From NCBI RefSeq assembly GCF_900091415.1, contig NZ_FMHU01000002.1, positions 2,852,001 through 2,916,000 of the forward strand: 64,000 nt of DNA, written 5' to 3'. The position numbers and the translations under genes were made by a program. Origin of the DNA: Micromonospora inyonensis (GTDB lineage: Bacteria; Actinomycetota; Actinomycetes; Mycobacteriales; Micromonosporaceae). This document shows positions 51,491 to 60,360 of the stretch, piece by piece. Positions within the stretch are counted from its first letter, which is position 1, and each line of letters opens with the position of its first letter. The notes under the pieces are model-generated. The model was not told where the DNA came from and ran no database searches. It was given only the letters and a program-made list of their open reading frames with translations.

Positions 51491-52432
51491 ATGATCGAAC
51501 CCGTACAGTTGCCCTCGCCGTGGCGGGACGCGCGCCTGACGGTCGTGGTGCCGACCTACAACGAGGCGGGGAATCTCCCGGTGCTGGTGGAGCGGCTTCT
51601 CGCCCTTCCGCTGCCCGGGCTGCGGGTGCTCGTCGCCGACGACAACTCCCCCGACGGCACCGGTGAGGTCGCCGACAAGCTCGCCATCGAACACCCCGGC
51701 CGGATCGAGGTCGTGCACCGCGCGGGCAAGGAGGGGCTCGGCCGGGCGTACGTGGACGGCATGACCCGGGCGCTGGACGGCGGCGCCGACTACGTCGCCC
51801 AGATGGACGCCGACCTGTCGCACCCGGCGGAGGCGCTGCCCGGCATGCTCGGCGCGCTGCTCTCCACCGGAGCCGGGGTGGTGATCGGGTCCCGGTACGT
51901 GCCCGGCGGCGAGCTGGACGAGGCGTGGCCGCTCTACCGTCGCGCACTCAGCGGGTGGGCCAACCTCTACGTGCACACCCTGCTGCGGGTCCGGATCCGC
52001 GACCTGACCGCCGGCTTCAAGATCTGGCGGGCCGAGGCGCTGCGCGACATCGGCCTCGACCGGGTGCAGTCCAACGGCTACAGCTTCCAGGTCGAGATGC
52101 ACTACCTGGCGACGAAGCTCGGACACACCATCCTGGAGGTGCCGATCCGCTTCGAGGAGCGGCGCGACGGCGTGTCGAAGATGACCACCGCCACCAAGAT
52201 CGAGAGCGCGCTGATGCCGTTCAAGCTCCGTAGCCGACACCGGGACATCGGCAGTACGACTCCCCCGGCGCTGGAGGCGGCACCGGTCGAGGTGGTGGCG
52301 CCGCGTAGGCCGGAGCAGGCGGACGACGCCGGCGACCCGACGGCCGCGCCCGCACCGGCCGGGACCGACGACCAGCCGCCGGCCGCCCTCGGGACGACCG
52401 ACACGGACGACGAGCCGCAGGCGGCGCGGTAG
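51491..52432 (+). CDS. Polyprenol monophosphomannose synthase (Ppm1/DPM1-like, GT2)
   Basis: Transfers mannose from GDP-mannose to a polyprenol phosphate, making the lipid donor for lipomannan, lipoarabinomannan or protein mannosylation. GT-A motifs: VVVPTYNEAGNLPVLVERL, VLVADDNSPDGTGEVAD, MDADLSHPAEALPGM (D-x-D), DLTAGFKIWR, and the FEERRDGVSKMTT lysine/arginine cluster. There are no membrane helices, so only the catalytic half of mycobacterial Ppm1 is present. A Pro/Ala/Asp-rich tail of about 65 residues ends the protein. ATG 51491 is used (GAGG nine bases upstream); ATG 51482 would add three residues. Confidence 0.92.
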   Translation: MIEPVQLPSPWRDARLTVVVPTYNEAGNLPVLVERLLALPLPGLRVLVADDNSPDGTGEVADKLAIEHPGRIEVVHRAGKEGLGRAYVDGMTRALDGGADYVAQMDADLSHPAEALPGMLGALLSTGAGVVIGSRYVPGGELDEAWPLYRRALSGWANLYVHTLLRVRIRDLTAGFKIWRAEALRDIGLDRVQSNGYSFQVEMHYLATKLGHTILEVPIRFEERRDGVSKMTTATKIESALMPFKLRSRHRDIGSTTPPALEAAPVEVVAPRRPEQADDAGDPTAAPAPAGTDDQPPAALGTTDTDDEPQAAR

Positions 52433-52437
52433 GCGAC

Positions 52438-54075
52438 TCAGCGGTAGACGGCGCGGTTCGCCGCGCCGACGACCCGGGCGTAGATCCCCCCGGTCACCGC
52501 CCGGTTCCGCACCAGCGCGGCCCGCGCCGCGTTCGCCCCGGGGGCGCCGTGCACACCACCACCCGGGTTCGCCGACGCGCTCGCCAGGTAGAGCCGGTCG
52601 ATCGGGGTGTCCGGGCGGCCCAGCCCGGGCACCGGACGCAGGAAGAGCTGCTGGTACGCGGCGGCCGTACCGCCGCCGACCGCACCGCCGACGAGGCTCG
52701 GGTTGCGCTGTTCGAGATCCGCCGGTCCGGCCACGAACCGGCCCCGGACCCGGGCGCGGAAGCCGGGCGCGTGCCGCTCCAGCACCGCCTCCATCCGCTC
52801 CACGTGCCCGGCCACGTCCTCGGCCCGCCAGTCCCGTCGGAACGGCAGGTGGGTGTACGCCCAGAGTGACTCGGTGCCGGCCGGGGAACGGCTCGGGTCG
52901 GCGGTGGTCATCTGCCCTGCCAACAGGAACGGGTCCTCCGGGACCTCTCCGCAGGCCAGCGTCGCCGCGTACCGGGTCAGGCCGTTGAGGTCGGTGGCCA
53001 GGTGCACCGTCCCCGCCCCGGCCACCTCCGGGTTGGTCCACGGCACCGGGCCGTCGAGCGCCCAGTCGACCTTCACCGTGGAGCCGTCCCAGCGGAAGTG
53101 GGACAGGTCCTCGACGAGGCGGGACGGCAGCCGGGCCGCGCCGACCAGGTCGAGGTAGAGCGCGGGGGCGGGCACGTCGGCGAGCACCGCCCGCCTGGCC
53201 CGCCAGGTCCGGCCGCCGACCGTCCGGACGCCCATCGCCCGCCCCCGGGCGACCAGCACCCGGTCGACGTGCGCGTCGTAGCTGATCCGGCCGCCCCGCG
53301 CGCGCAGCCGGGCCACCAGCGCGTCGGTGATCCGCTGCGCCCCGCCCACCGGCACCGGCCAGCCGACCTCCTGGCCGAGCATGGCCAGCAGCCAGCCGTA
53401 GATGCCGGAGCCGGCGTCCTCCGGGGAGAGATCGGTGTGCAGGGCACAGCTGGCCAGCAGCGCCGGGGCACCCTCGCCGTCGAAGAGTTCCGCACCGAGC
53501 TGACGGACCGGCAGGACCAGCCGTCGGGCCAGGCGCAACGCCCCGGCGGTACGCAGCCGGGCGAGCAGTTCCAGCCCGTTGCGCACCGGCGGGAACGGGG
53601 TGAACAGGGCGTCCACCAGCGGCCGGGAGATCTTCCGCCAGTCCTCGTACGACTCCAGCCAGCGTTTCCCGTCGCCGGGGGCGAACGCCTCCATCGACGC
53701 GGCGGTGCGCCGCGGGTCGCGGTTGAGCACCGCCGCCCGCCCGTCGGGCAGCAGGTGCGCCAGCACGTCCGGCGCGTGCCCCCAGGCGAGGCCGTGTTCG
53801 TCGAGCGCGAGCTGACGCAGCACCGGCGAGGCGTACCCGAGGGGGTAGAACGAACTGTAGAGGTCGCTGAGGTAGCCGGGGGCGGTGACCTCGGCGGAGC
53901 GGACCGCGCCGCCGGGCGCACCGGTCGCCTCCAGCACCAGGACGTCCCACCCGGCGTCGGCGAGCAGGTTCGCGGCGACCAGTCCGTTGTGCCCGGCACC
54001 GATCACGACGGCGTCCGCGCTCTCCGCGCCGGACCCGGCCTCCGCGTACCCGCTGGACGGCATGGGGGACATCAT
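52438..54075 (-). CDS. FAD-dependent oxidoreductase, phytoene desaturase-like
   Basis: A 545-residue amine oxidase/carotenoid-type FAD enzyme. The dinucleotide fold is VVIGAGHNGLVAANLLADAG (about 23-42), then LEATGAPGGAVRSAE; the second half shows IYGWLLAMLGQEVGWPVPVGG and PDTPIDRLYLASASANPGGG. Members are often carotenoid isomerases/desaturases or carotenoid-like dehydrogenases; no crtB is beside it, so carotenoid use is unproven. ATG 54075 used (MMSPMPSS); ATG 54063 is an alternative. Divergent from aldehyde dehydrogenase with 60 bases between. Confidence 0.88.
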   Translation of the reverse strand: MMSPMPSSGYAEAGSGAESADAVVIGAGHNGLVAANLLADAGWDVLVLEATGAPGGAVRSAEVTAPGYLSDLYSSFYPLGYASPVLRQLALDEHGLAWGHAPDVLAHLLPDGRAAVLNRDPRRTAASMEAFAPGDGKRWLESYEDWRKISRPLVDALFTPFPPVRNGLELLARLRTAGALRLARRLVLPVRQLGAELFDGEGAPALLASCALHTDLSPEDAGSGIYGWLLAMLGQEVGWPVPVGGAQRITDALVARLRARGGRISYDAHVDRVLVARGRAMGVRTVGGRTWRARRAVLADVPAPALYLDLVGAARLPSRLVEDLSHFRWDGSTVKVDWALDGPVPWTNPEVAGAGTVHLATDLNGLTRYAATLACGEVPEDPFLLAGQMTTADPSRSPAGTESLWAYTHLPFRRDWRAEDVAGHVERMEAVLERHAPGFRARVRGRFVAGPADLEQRNPSLVGGAVGGGTAAAYQQLFLRPVPGLGRPDTPIDRLYLASASANPGGGVHGAPGANAARAALVRNRAVTGGIYARVVGAANRAVYR

Positions 54076-54135
54076 CCGGTCCCGCTACCCCCCGGGCAAC
54101 CGGGTGAAACGCGTTTGCCCGGCCCGACTGGGGGC

Positions 54136-55581
54136 ATGCAGCGCGCCATGTGGCGGGTGGAACAGCTCATCGGAGGCGTGTGGGGCGCGGGCGGCGCGGG
54201 CGGCGAGTTCGTCGTGACCGATCCGGCGGACGGCACCGACGTCAGCACCGTCCCGACGGCCACCGAGGACGAGGTGGCCAAGGCGGTCGGCGCGGCCCGG
54301 GGCGCGGCGGCGACGTGGGCGGCGACGGACCCGGCGGAGCGGGCGGCAGCCCTGCGCCGGGCGGCCGACGCCGTCGAGGCGGTCGCCGAGGAGCTGGCGC
54401 AGGCGACCACCGCGGAGATGGGCAAGCCCCTGCTCGACGCCCGGGGTGGCGTGGCGGCGGGGGTCGGCACCCTGCGCCAGTACGCCGAACTGGGGCCGCT
54501 CCGGGGCGGCCGGACCCTGCACGGCGGGCGGGACGCGGTCGACTTCATGGCGCCGGAGCCACGCGGCGTGGTCGCCGTGATCACCCCGTGGAACGACCCG
54601 GTGGCGGTGGCCTGCGGGCTGCTCGGCGCGGCCCTGGTCACCGGCAACGTGGTGGTGTTCAAGCCCAGCGAGCGCACCCCCGCCACCGGCTGGCTGCTGG
54701 CCCGGGCGCTCGACGGTGAACTCCCGGCCGGGGTGCTGTCCCTGCTGACCGGCGACGCGCGGGTCGGCGCGGCGCTGGCCGCCCAGGAGGTCGACGTGGT
54801 GGCACACGTGGGCTCCTCCACGACCGGCCGGGCGGTCGCCGCCGCCTGCGCCCGCACCGGTGCCAAGGCCCTGCTGGAGAACGGGGGCAGCGATCCGCTG
54901 ATCGTCGACGCCGGGGTCGACCCGGTCTGGGCCGCCGGGCAGGCGGCGATGGGCGCGTTCGCCAACGCCGGGCAGCTCTGCGTGGCGGTGGAACGGATCT
55001 ACGTGCACCGGGAGGTGGCCGGCGACGTCGTCCCGGCGCTGGTCGACCTGGCCCGGGCGATGCGGATCGGCCCGGGGCAGGACGGGGAAACCGAAATCGG
55101 TCCGCTGGTGGACCGGCGGCACCGCGACCACGTGCACGGCCAGGTGCTGGCGGCGGTGGCCGAGGGTGCCCGCGTCCTGACCGGCGGGGCGGTGCCGGCC
55201 GGACCGGGAGCCTTCTACCCGCCGACCGTGGTCACCGACTGCACCGACCGGATGGCGCTGGTCCGCGAGGAGACCTTCGGCCCGGTCGCGCCGGTGCTCG
55301 TGGTGGACTCGTTCACCGAGGCGCTGGGGCGGGCGGCGTGCTCGCCGTACGGGCTGGCCGCCACGGTGCTCACCGCGTCGATGGGCCACGCCCAGCGGGC
55401 ATGGCGCGAGCTGCCGGTCGGCACGGTCAAGGTCAACGCGGTGTTCGGCGGCGCGCCGGGCGGTGCCGCGCAGCCACGCCGGAGCAGTGGCCAGGGCTTC
55501 GGGTTCGGCCCGGAGCTGCTCGACGAGTTCACCACCACGAAGGTCGTGCACCTGAGCGCTCCGGGCGGCGGACACTGGTGA
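54136..55581 (+). CDS. Aldehyde dehydrogenase (NAD(P)-dependent)
   Basis: A 481-residue ALDH-superfamily enzyme. Cofactor region ITPWNDPVAVACGLLGAALV and VVVFKPSERTPATGWLL; the general-base glutamate in ALLENGGSDPLIV; the catalytic cysteine in ANAGQLCVAVERIYV; the C-terminal EETFGPVAPVLVV. Close to succinate-semialdehyde/aldehyde dehydrogenases of broad substrate range. ATG 54136 chosen; the alternative ATG 54148 is also possible. It faces the FAD enzyme across a 60-base divergent promoter, suggesting shared control. Confidence 0.93.
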   Translation: MQRAMWRVEQLIGGVWGAGGAGGEFVVTDPADGTDVSTVPTATEDEVAKAVGAARGAAATWAATDPAERAAALRRAADAVEAVAEELAQATTAEMGKPLLDARGGVAAGVGTLRQYAELGPLRGGRTLHGGRDAVDFMAPEPRGVVAVITPWNDPVAVACGLLGAALVTGNVVVFKPSERTPATGWLLARALDGELPAGVLSLLTGDARVGAALAAQEVDVVAHVGSSTTGRAVAAACARTGAKALLENGGSDPLIVDAGVDPVWAAGQAAMGAFANAGQLCVAVERIYVHREVAGDVVPALVDLARAMRIGPGQDGETEIGPLVDRRHRDHVHGQVLAAVAEGARVLTGGAVPAGPGAFYPPTVVTDCTDRMALVREETFGPVAPVLVVDSFTEALGRAACSPYGLAATVLTASMGHAQRAWRELPVGTVKVNAVFGGAPGGAAQPRRSSGQGFGFGPELLDEFTTTKVVHLSAPGGGHW

Positions 55582-55614
55582 GCGAACCGGCACCCGCCAC
55601 CCGGGCGGGGTCGG

Positions 55615-56016
55615 TCAGTCCCCACGCGCCCTGCGGGTCTGCCGGTCGTTGGCCTTGCGGATCGCGTCGACCAGTTCCGGCTTGGTCATCCGGGACCTGC
55701 CCCGGACGTCCAGCTTGCGGGCGACCTGCATCAGGTGGTCCTTGGTGGCGTTCGCGTCCACTCCGGCGGCGGTGGGTGCCCGCCGGGCCGGCCCGCCCCC
55801 GGCGGCCTGCCGGTCGCTGGGCCCCTTGCGGCCCTTCGGCTCCCAGTGGTCGCCGACCTTCTCGAACTCGTGCTTGAGCGCGGCGAAGGCGGTGCGGTGC
55901 GCCCGCTCCCCCTCGCCATACGTCTCGACCGCCGAGTCGTGCGTCTTCGCCCAGGTCCGTTGCGCCTTCTCAGGTGAACGCCGGACGGTGCTGGGCAGTA
56001 CCTCACGCCCTGGCAT
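55615..56016 (-). CDS. ChaB-family protein with Rho N-terminal-like C-terminus
   Basis: A 133-residue protein. Residues about 5-60 match ChaB (LPSTVRRSPEKAQRTWAKTH, DSAVETYGEGERAHRTAFAA, with VGDHWEPKGRKGPSD). The end (about 95-133) is a SAP/Rho-N-type helical domain (LMQVARKLDVRGRSRMTKPEL), common in actinobacterial ChaB. Such proteins are thought to bind nucleic acid or modulate ion transport; the role is unknown. ATG 56016 has AAGGAGG upstream. It converges on the aldehyde dehydrogenase gene with 33 bases between the stops. Confidence 0.9.
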   Translation of the reverse strand: MPGREVLPSTVRRSPEKAQRTWAKTHDSAVETYGEGERAHRTAFAALKHEFEKVGDHWEPKGRKGPSDRQAAGGGPARRAPTAAGVDANATKDHLMQVARKLDVRGRSRMTKPELVDAIRKANDRQTRRARGD

Positions 56017-56202
56017 GTCGTCCTCCTTCGCGTCGGGTGCTTCCGGGTTGACCGTTCCCGGTCCCGGCAGCGGCAAACGGCGCATCCGGGTTTGTCGAAC
56101 TCGCGCCCCGGGTACCGCCGGGTTCCGGCCCGGAGCGGACCGACCGCGCGACCCGGCGCGACGGACGCCCCCGGGTCACGGCGGCGAGGGCGGGGAGCGG
56201 TC

Positions 56203-57189
56203 ATGGCAGCGACGACGACGGAGCCGACCGCGCCGGCCGGCGGAGGACGCGAGCTGCGGATCCCCCGGGGGCTGCGGCAGTTGAGCTGGCCGACCTGGCG
56301 CGGCGTGCTGGTCCGCAGCGGGCAGAACTTCGTCAAGGACAACTGCGCGGACTGGGCCGCGGCGCTGACCTACTACGGCGTGCTCGCCCTCTTCCCCTCG
56401 ATCGTGGTGGTGGTGGCCCTGGTCGGGCTGGTCTCCGAGGGCGACCGGACCGTGGACACGCTGCTCGGCCTGGCCCGCGACGTGGGCGCCGGCTCGGTGG
56501 TGGCCAACGAGAACGTCGTCGGGGTGATCGAGGGCGTGGTGGACCAGCGGAGCGGGGTGAAGGCGCTGCTCAGCTTCGGTCTGCTCGGCGCGCTCTGGTC
56601 GGCCTCGGGCTTCATCGGCGCGTTCACCCGCGCCTCCAACGCGATCTACGGCGTCGAGGAGGGCCGGCCGTTCTACCGGCTGCGTCCGATGCAGATCGGA
56701 CTGGCCGCGGTCTCCCTGGTGCTGCTGGCGGTGGTGGCGACCGGGTTGATCGTCAGCGGCCCGGTGGCCGAGGCCGTCGGCAACCTGCTCGACCTGGGCG
56801 ACGCGCCGCGTACCGCGTGGAGCGTGGCGAAGTGGCCGGTGCTCGCCACGGTGCTGATGGTACTGCTGTCGCTGCTGTTCTGGATCGCCCCGAACGTGCG
56901 GCAGCCCCGGTTCCGCTGGCTCACCGTGGGTGGCGCGGTGGCCCTGCTGGCCTGGATCCTCGTCTCCTTCGGCTTCGGCCTGTACGTGGCCAACTTCGGC
57001 TCGTACGACGTCACGTACGGCAGCCTGGGCGCGATCATCGCGTTCCTGGTGTGGCTCTACCTGTCGAACTGCGCCCTGATGTTCGGGGTACAGATCAACG
57101 CCGAACTCCAACGTGGCCGCATGATCCAGGCCGGGGTCCCGGAGCCCGGGGAACCGGTCCTCACCCCGAAGCGCGCCGCCGAGTCCTGA
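56203..57189 (+). CDS. YihY/virulence factor BrkB family membrane protein
   Basis: A 328-residue polytopic membrane protein. YihY hallmark: NFVKDNCADWAAALTYYGVLALFPSIVVVVALVGL (split: DNCADWAAALTYYGVLAL) and GSLGAIIAFLVWLYLSNCALMFGVQINAEL (split: GAIIAFLVWLYLSNCALM). Six membrane segments. Proposed as a tRNA-processing or export-related protein in some bacteria; unproven. ATG 56203 with GGGGAGCGG upstream. No operon partner is obvious. Confidence 0.93.
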   Translation: MAATTTEPTAPAGGGRELRIPRGLRQLSWPTWRGVLVRSGQNFVKDNCADWAAALTYYGVLALFPSIVVVVALVGLVSEGDRTVDTLLGLARDVGAGSVVANENVVGVIEGVVDQRSGVKALLSFGLLGALWSASGFIGAFTRASNAIYGVEEGRPFYRLRPMQIGLAAVSLVLLAVVATGLIVSGPVAEAVGNLLDLGDAPRTAWSVAKWPVLATVLMVLLSLLFWIAPNVRQPRFRWLTVGGAVALLAWILVSFGFGLYVANFGSYDVTYGSLGAIIAFLVWLYLSNCALMFGVQINAELQRGRMIQAGVPEPGEPVLTPKRAAES

Positions 57190-57249
57190 CCACGCCGTCC
57201 CGCTGCGGTACGCGGTTTATCCCCGTCCCGCCCGGGTAGCGCAGTAAGC

Positions 57250-57666
57250 ATGGAACGAGGCAGCAACAAGCACGGACCCCGGCTCGACGACCAGATGAGC
57301 CAGGAGGTCAGTGGCCTGGTGCAGGGTCCGGGGGTCGGTGGCTCCCGGGTCGACGAGTTCCGCGAGGCGGAGCCGGCCGGCGAGGACCAGCCGGGCGCGA
57401 CCACCGCGCCGGCGGGCGAGTTGCGCACCGGCGCGCCGCAGGGGATGAGCTCCACGGACGTGGAGCAGCGCAGCCGGCTCGGCCGGTTCATCGGCCTGTC
57501 GGCGCTCCCCGGTGACCGGGAGACGTTGCTGGGCAGTGCCCGGGAGAACGAGGCGCCCGACGACGTGATCGCCGCCCTGGAACGGCTGCCGGCCGGCACC
57601 CGGTACCGGACCGTCTCCGAGGTCTGGGCGGCACTGGGCCACAAGAACGAGACGCAGCGCTGGTGA
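57250..57666 (+). CDS. DUF2795 domain protein
   Basis: A 138-residue soluble protein. The C-terminal 60 residues are the DUF2795 helical unit (LGRFIGLSALPGDRETLLGSAREN, then APDDVIAALERLPAGTRYRTVSEVW). The N-terminal half is charged and disordered (GPRLDDQMSQEVSGLVQGPG). DUF2795 proteins are common in high-GC actinobacteria and have no known function. It begins 61 bases after the YihY stop and precedes the SRPBCC gene on the same strand. Confidence 0.88.
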   Translation: MERGSNKHGPRLDDQMSQEVSGLVQGPGVGGSRVDEFREAEPAGEDQPGATTAPAGELRTGAPQGMSSTDVEQRSRLGRFIGLSALPGDRETLLGSARENEAPDDVIAALERLPAGTRYRTVSEVWAALGHKNETQRW

Positions 57667-57722
57667 ACGGTCGGGTCGACCCCCGACCCGTACCGGCCCT
57701 GGCAGATGAGGAGGATGCCCTG

Positions 57723-58184
57723 ATGAGTGGCGTTATGGAGCACGTGGACGTGGACGTCCCGATCCGGACCGCGTACGACCAGTGGACCCAGTTCGAGGAA
57801 TTCCCCCAGTTCATGGAGGGCGTGCAGGAGGTCCGGCAGCTCTCCGACACGATGACCCACTGGACCGTGGAGATCGCCGGCGTGAAGCGTGAGTTCGACG
57901 CGCAGATCACCGAGCAGCTCCCGGACGAGCGGGTGGCCTGGAACTCGACCGGCGGTACGGAGCACGCCGGTGTGGTGACCTTCCACCGCCTCGACGAGAG
58001 GCACACCCGGGTCACGCTCCAGCTGGAGTTCGAGCCGCACGGCGTGGTCGAGAAGGCCGGCGACAAGCTCGGCATCGTCGACCGCCGCGCCAAGGGCGAT
58101 CTGGAGCGGTTCAAGTCGTTCATCGAACGACGCGGTCAGGAGACCGGTGCCTGGCGGGGCAAGGTCGACCGGCCCCAGCCCTGA
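57723..58184 (+). CDS. SRPBCC family (cyclase/dehydrase-like stress protein)
   Basis: A 153-residue SRPBCC protein with the typical MEHVDVDVPIRTAYDQWTQF start, FPQFMEGVQEVRQL, and the CoxG/Cyc-like ending FKSFIERRG. Such proteins are often found beside stress genes in actinobacteria, and bind hydrophobic ligands. ATG 57723 is used because GAGGAGG precedes it; the longer frame from 57663 contains DUF2795-tail overlap sequence. The stop at 58184 is followed by a tandem-repeat tract. Confidence 0.88.
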   Translation: MSGVMEHVDVDVPIRTAYDQWTQFEEFPQFMEGVQEVRQLSDTMTHWTVEIAGVKREFDAQITEQLPDERVAWNSTGGTEHAGVVTFHRLDERHTRVTLQLEFEPHGVVEKAGDKLGIVDRRAKGDLERFKSFIERRGQETGAWRGKVDRPQP

Positions 58185-58221
58185 CCCGTACCGCGTCCCG
58201 ACGGCCGCCGGCCCCGCCCGG

Positions 58222-58347
58222 TGGCCGTCGCCGCGTGTCCGGCACCGGTCGGCGTCGCCGCGCGTGTCCGCGCCCCGGTCGATGTCGCCGCGCGTGTCCG
58301 CACCCCGGTCGATGTCGCGGCGGGTGTCCGCACCCCTGGTCGGCGTC
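58222..58347. repeat. About four tandem 30-bp repeats
   Basis: A CGCGTGTCCG landmark recurs at 58232, 58261, 58291 and (as CGGGTGTCCG) 58321; unit GTCGATGTCGCCGCGCGTGTCC plus 8 bases, period 29-30. The frame on the plus strand stays open but is low complexity (PVDVAARVRT-like), and no start or ribosome site is convincing. Confidence 0.75.
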
Positions 58348-58406
58348 GTCGTCCCGGGGCAGCGTCGGTCCGGTTTGTCGTCCCGGGCCGGGGGTACGGC
58401 GAACCC

Positions 58407-58670
58407 ATGACCGACAACGACGGCGCCGCGTGGCGTGACGAACAACGGCTCCCGCTCAGCGAACTGGACAAGGCGGTGGCGACCTCCCCGGTCGACGGGC
58501 AGGCCGACGACATGACCGGCAACGACGCGGGCTACGAGTCCGCCTTCGGGCACGGGCCGATCCCGGCGGACGGACGCACCGCCCACGAGGGCGACCACGA
58601 GCGGGAGGCGACGGACGGGCAGCGGGCGTACCGACCCTCGACGACCGGCCGCACCGGCCCCGACGTCTGA
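58407..58670 (+). CDS. Small acidic hypothetical protein
   Basis: An 87-residue protein starting MTDNDGAAWRDEQRLPLSEL, highly acidic and disordered (NDAGYESAFGHGPIPADGRT). No domain was recognised. The start ATG 58407 is preferred over a longer frame through the tandem repeat. It resembles short stress-associated or structural proteins of actinobacteria in composition only. Confidence 0.65.
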   Translation: MTDNDGAAWRDEQRLPLSELDKAVATSPVDGQADDMTGNDAGYESAFGHGPIPADGRTAHEGDHEREATDGQRAYRPSTTGRTGPDV

Positions 58671-58718
58671 TCCCGGAGGCGGTCGCTGGCGCGATGTGGT
58701 CGCCGGCCGTCCTGCGAT

Positions 58719-58772
58719 GGTTGCAGGGGTCCCCTGCTACCGCATTTTGAGGAGCAGGGGACCCCTGCAACC
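58719..58772. repeat. Dispersed double-palindrome element, copy C
   Basis: 54 bases and the most symmetric copy: a 20-base arm (58719-58738) and its exact reverse complement (58753-58772) flank a 14-base core. Each arm itself holds a GCAGGGGTCCCCTGC palindrome. The core carries CCGCATTTTG. It lies in the 146-base gap between the convergent hypothetical and MFS genes. Confidence 0.88.
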
Positions 58773-58816
58773 ACAACAGCGCAACCACAACAGCGCAACG
58801 GCACCAGGGGCAGGGT

Positions 58817-59983
58817 TCAGGCGGCCCGCCGGGTGGCGGCGAGTTGCAGGGCGATCAGCGCCACGGCGAGGACGACGAGTGCCGGTCCGAGCGCCTCGAC
58901 CGACGTCCGGCCGAGCAGCACCCCGATCGCGGCCGGGCCGAGGGCACCGCAGAGGCCCGCGACGGCGATCTGCACCCCGATGGCCCGGTCGGCGTGCGCC
59001 CCGCCGACCCGGTCGGCGGTGGTGAGGGTGAGCAGTGGAAAGACGGGGGCGGCGGCGAAGCCGATCACCGCGAGACCGGCCACGGCCAGCCAGGCCGGGC
59101 CGGGAACCGCCACCAGGACGGCTCCGACGGCGAGGCCAGCCAGGCTTCCCCAGAGCACCCGTCCGCTGCCGAACCGTTCGGCGATCACACCTTGGACGAC
59201 CCGGCCCACGAAGAGGCTGGCCCAGTACCCCGAGACGCAGATTCCGGCTGCTGTCGCGCCGAGTCCGCGTCCCTCGGTGAGCAGCAGGAAAGCCCAGAGC
59301 CCGGCTCCGATCTCGATGGCGGCGTAGACGCCGAAGCCGAGCGCTCCCAGCCAGACCGCCGGCAGCCGCAGGGTCTGCCGGACCGGAACGATGGCCGGTC
59401 GGGTCGGCCGTCCGGCCGCCGCGCCCCGGTCCCGCCAGGCCCGGACGGTGAGCGCGAACGCCACGGCCAGGGCGAGCTGACCGGCGGCGACGAGTCCGTA
59501 CCCCCAACGCCAGGAGAGACCGGCGCTGATCGCCCCGGTCATGATCAGCGGGCCGATGGCCACCCCGAGGCCGAAGAAGGCGTGCAGCCAGTTCATGTGC
59601 CGGGGTCCGAACGCACCGGCGGCGTACGCGTTGAGCCCGGAGTCGACCGCCCCGGAGCCGAAGCCGAGCACCAGCGCGCAGCACACCACGACGGCCAGGC
59701 CGGGCGCGAGGGCGTACCCGGTGAGGGCCAGGCTCGCCAGCAGGGTGCTTCCGGCCAGCAGCCGGCCGACCCCGAGCCGGGCGATGCTGAACCCGGCGAG
59801 GAGGCTGGAGGTCAGGTAGCCGGCCGTCCCGGCGGTGAGTGCCACGCCGACCGCCTCGGTCGGCACCCCGAAATCCGCCCGCATCGCGGGCCAGCCGACC
59901 CCGAGCAGTCCGTCCGGCAGGCCGAGACTGACGAAGGCGAGGTACGCGAGCAGGAGCAGGGAGGCCCGGGGGGATGTCGGCAC
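58817..59983 (-). CDS. MFS transporter
   Basis: A 388-residue major facilitator with 11-12 membrane segments. Start MPTSPRASLLLLAYLAFVSL; the conserved loop motif SLGLPDGLLGVGWPAMRADF and GFGSGAVDSGLNAYAAGAFG are like fucose/sugar-type or FucP-like MFS proteins; the second half repeats with GRVVQGVIAERFGSGRV. Direction and substrate are not readable. Position downstream of the repeat and beside small membrane genes gives no clue. Confidence 0.88.
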   Translation of the reverse strand: MPTSPRASLLLLAYLAFVSLGLPDGLLGVGWPAMRADFGVPTEAVGVALTAGTAGYLTSSLLAGFSIARLGVGRLLAGSTLLASLALTGYALAPGLAVVVCCALVLGFGSGAVDSGLNAYAAGAFGPRHMNWLHAFFGLGVAIGPLIMTGAISAGLSWRWGYGLVAAGQLALAVAFALTVRAWRDRGAAAGRPTRPAIVPVRQTLRLPAVWLGALGFGVYAAIEIGAGLWAFLLLTEGRGLGATAAGICVSGYWASLFVGRVVQGVIAERFGSGRVLWGSLAGLAVGAVLVAVPGPAWLAVAGLAVIGFAAAPVFPLLTLTTADRVGGAHADRAIGVQIAVAGLCGALGPAAIGVLLGRTSVEALGPALVVLAVALIALQLAATRRAA

Positions 59984-60140
59984 GACCGGCCATCCTGCCC
60001 CATCCGGCCGACGTTGGCAGTGGCCGATACCACGTCGGCTCCGGGAAGCGCCGGCGACACGGCCGGGGATCCGGACAGGTCACCCAGAATCGACCGATCG
60101 GAGGAAGGGCAATCCGGGCATCGCGCGCAAGACTGTCGGG

Positions 60141-60359
60141 ATGCAACAGGGCAGTAGCTTCCTCACCGATCGTCAGCGCCGCCTGGCTTGGCTCGGCTTC
60201 CTGCTGGCCGCGCTCCAGGCACCGGTCTCCGCCGCGCTGGTCTCCGACGACTCGTGGCTGTTCAGCCTCTGCGTCGCGATGCTGGTCGCGACAGTGATCA
60301 TCGCGGACGACGCCGGACGACGCCGTCCGGCCGACGCGCGCAGCGCGGACCGGGGCTGA
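60141..60359 (+). CDS. Small membrane protein
   Basis: A 72-residue protein with two hydrophobic segments (LAWLGFLLAALQAPVSAALV and LFSLCVAMLVATVIIADD) and a basic, disordered tail (RRRPADARSADRG). No ribosome site is strong upstream of ATG 60141. Its stop lies one base from the convergent neighbour. Function unknown. Confidence 0.65.
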   Translation: MQQGSSFLTDRQRRLAWLGFLLAALQAPVSAALVSDDSWLFSLCVAMLVATVIIADDAGRRRPADARSADRG

Positions 60360-60360
60360 C

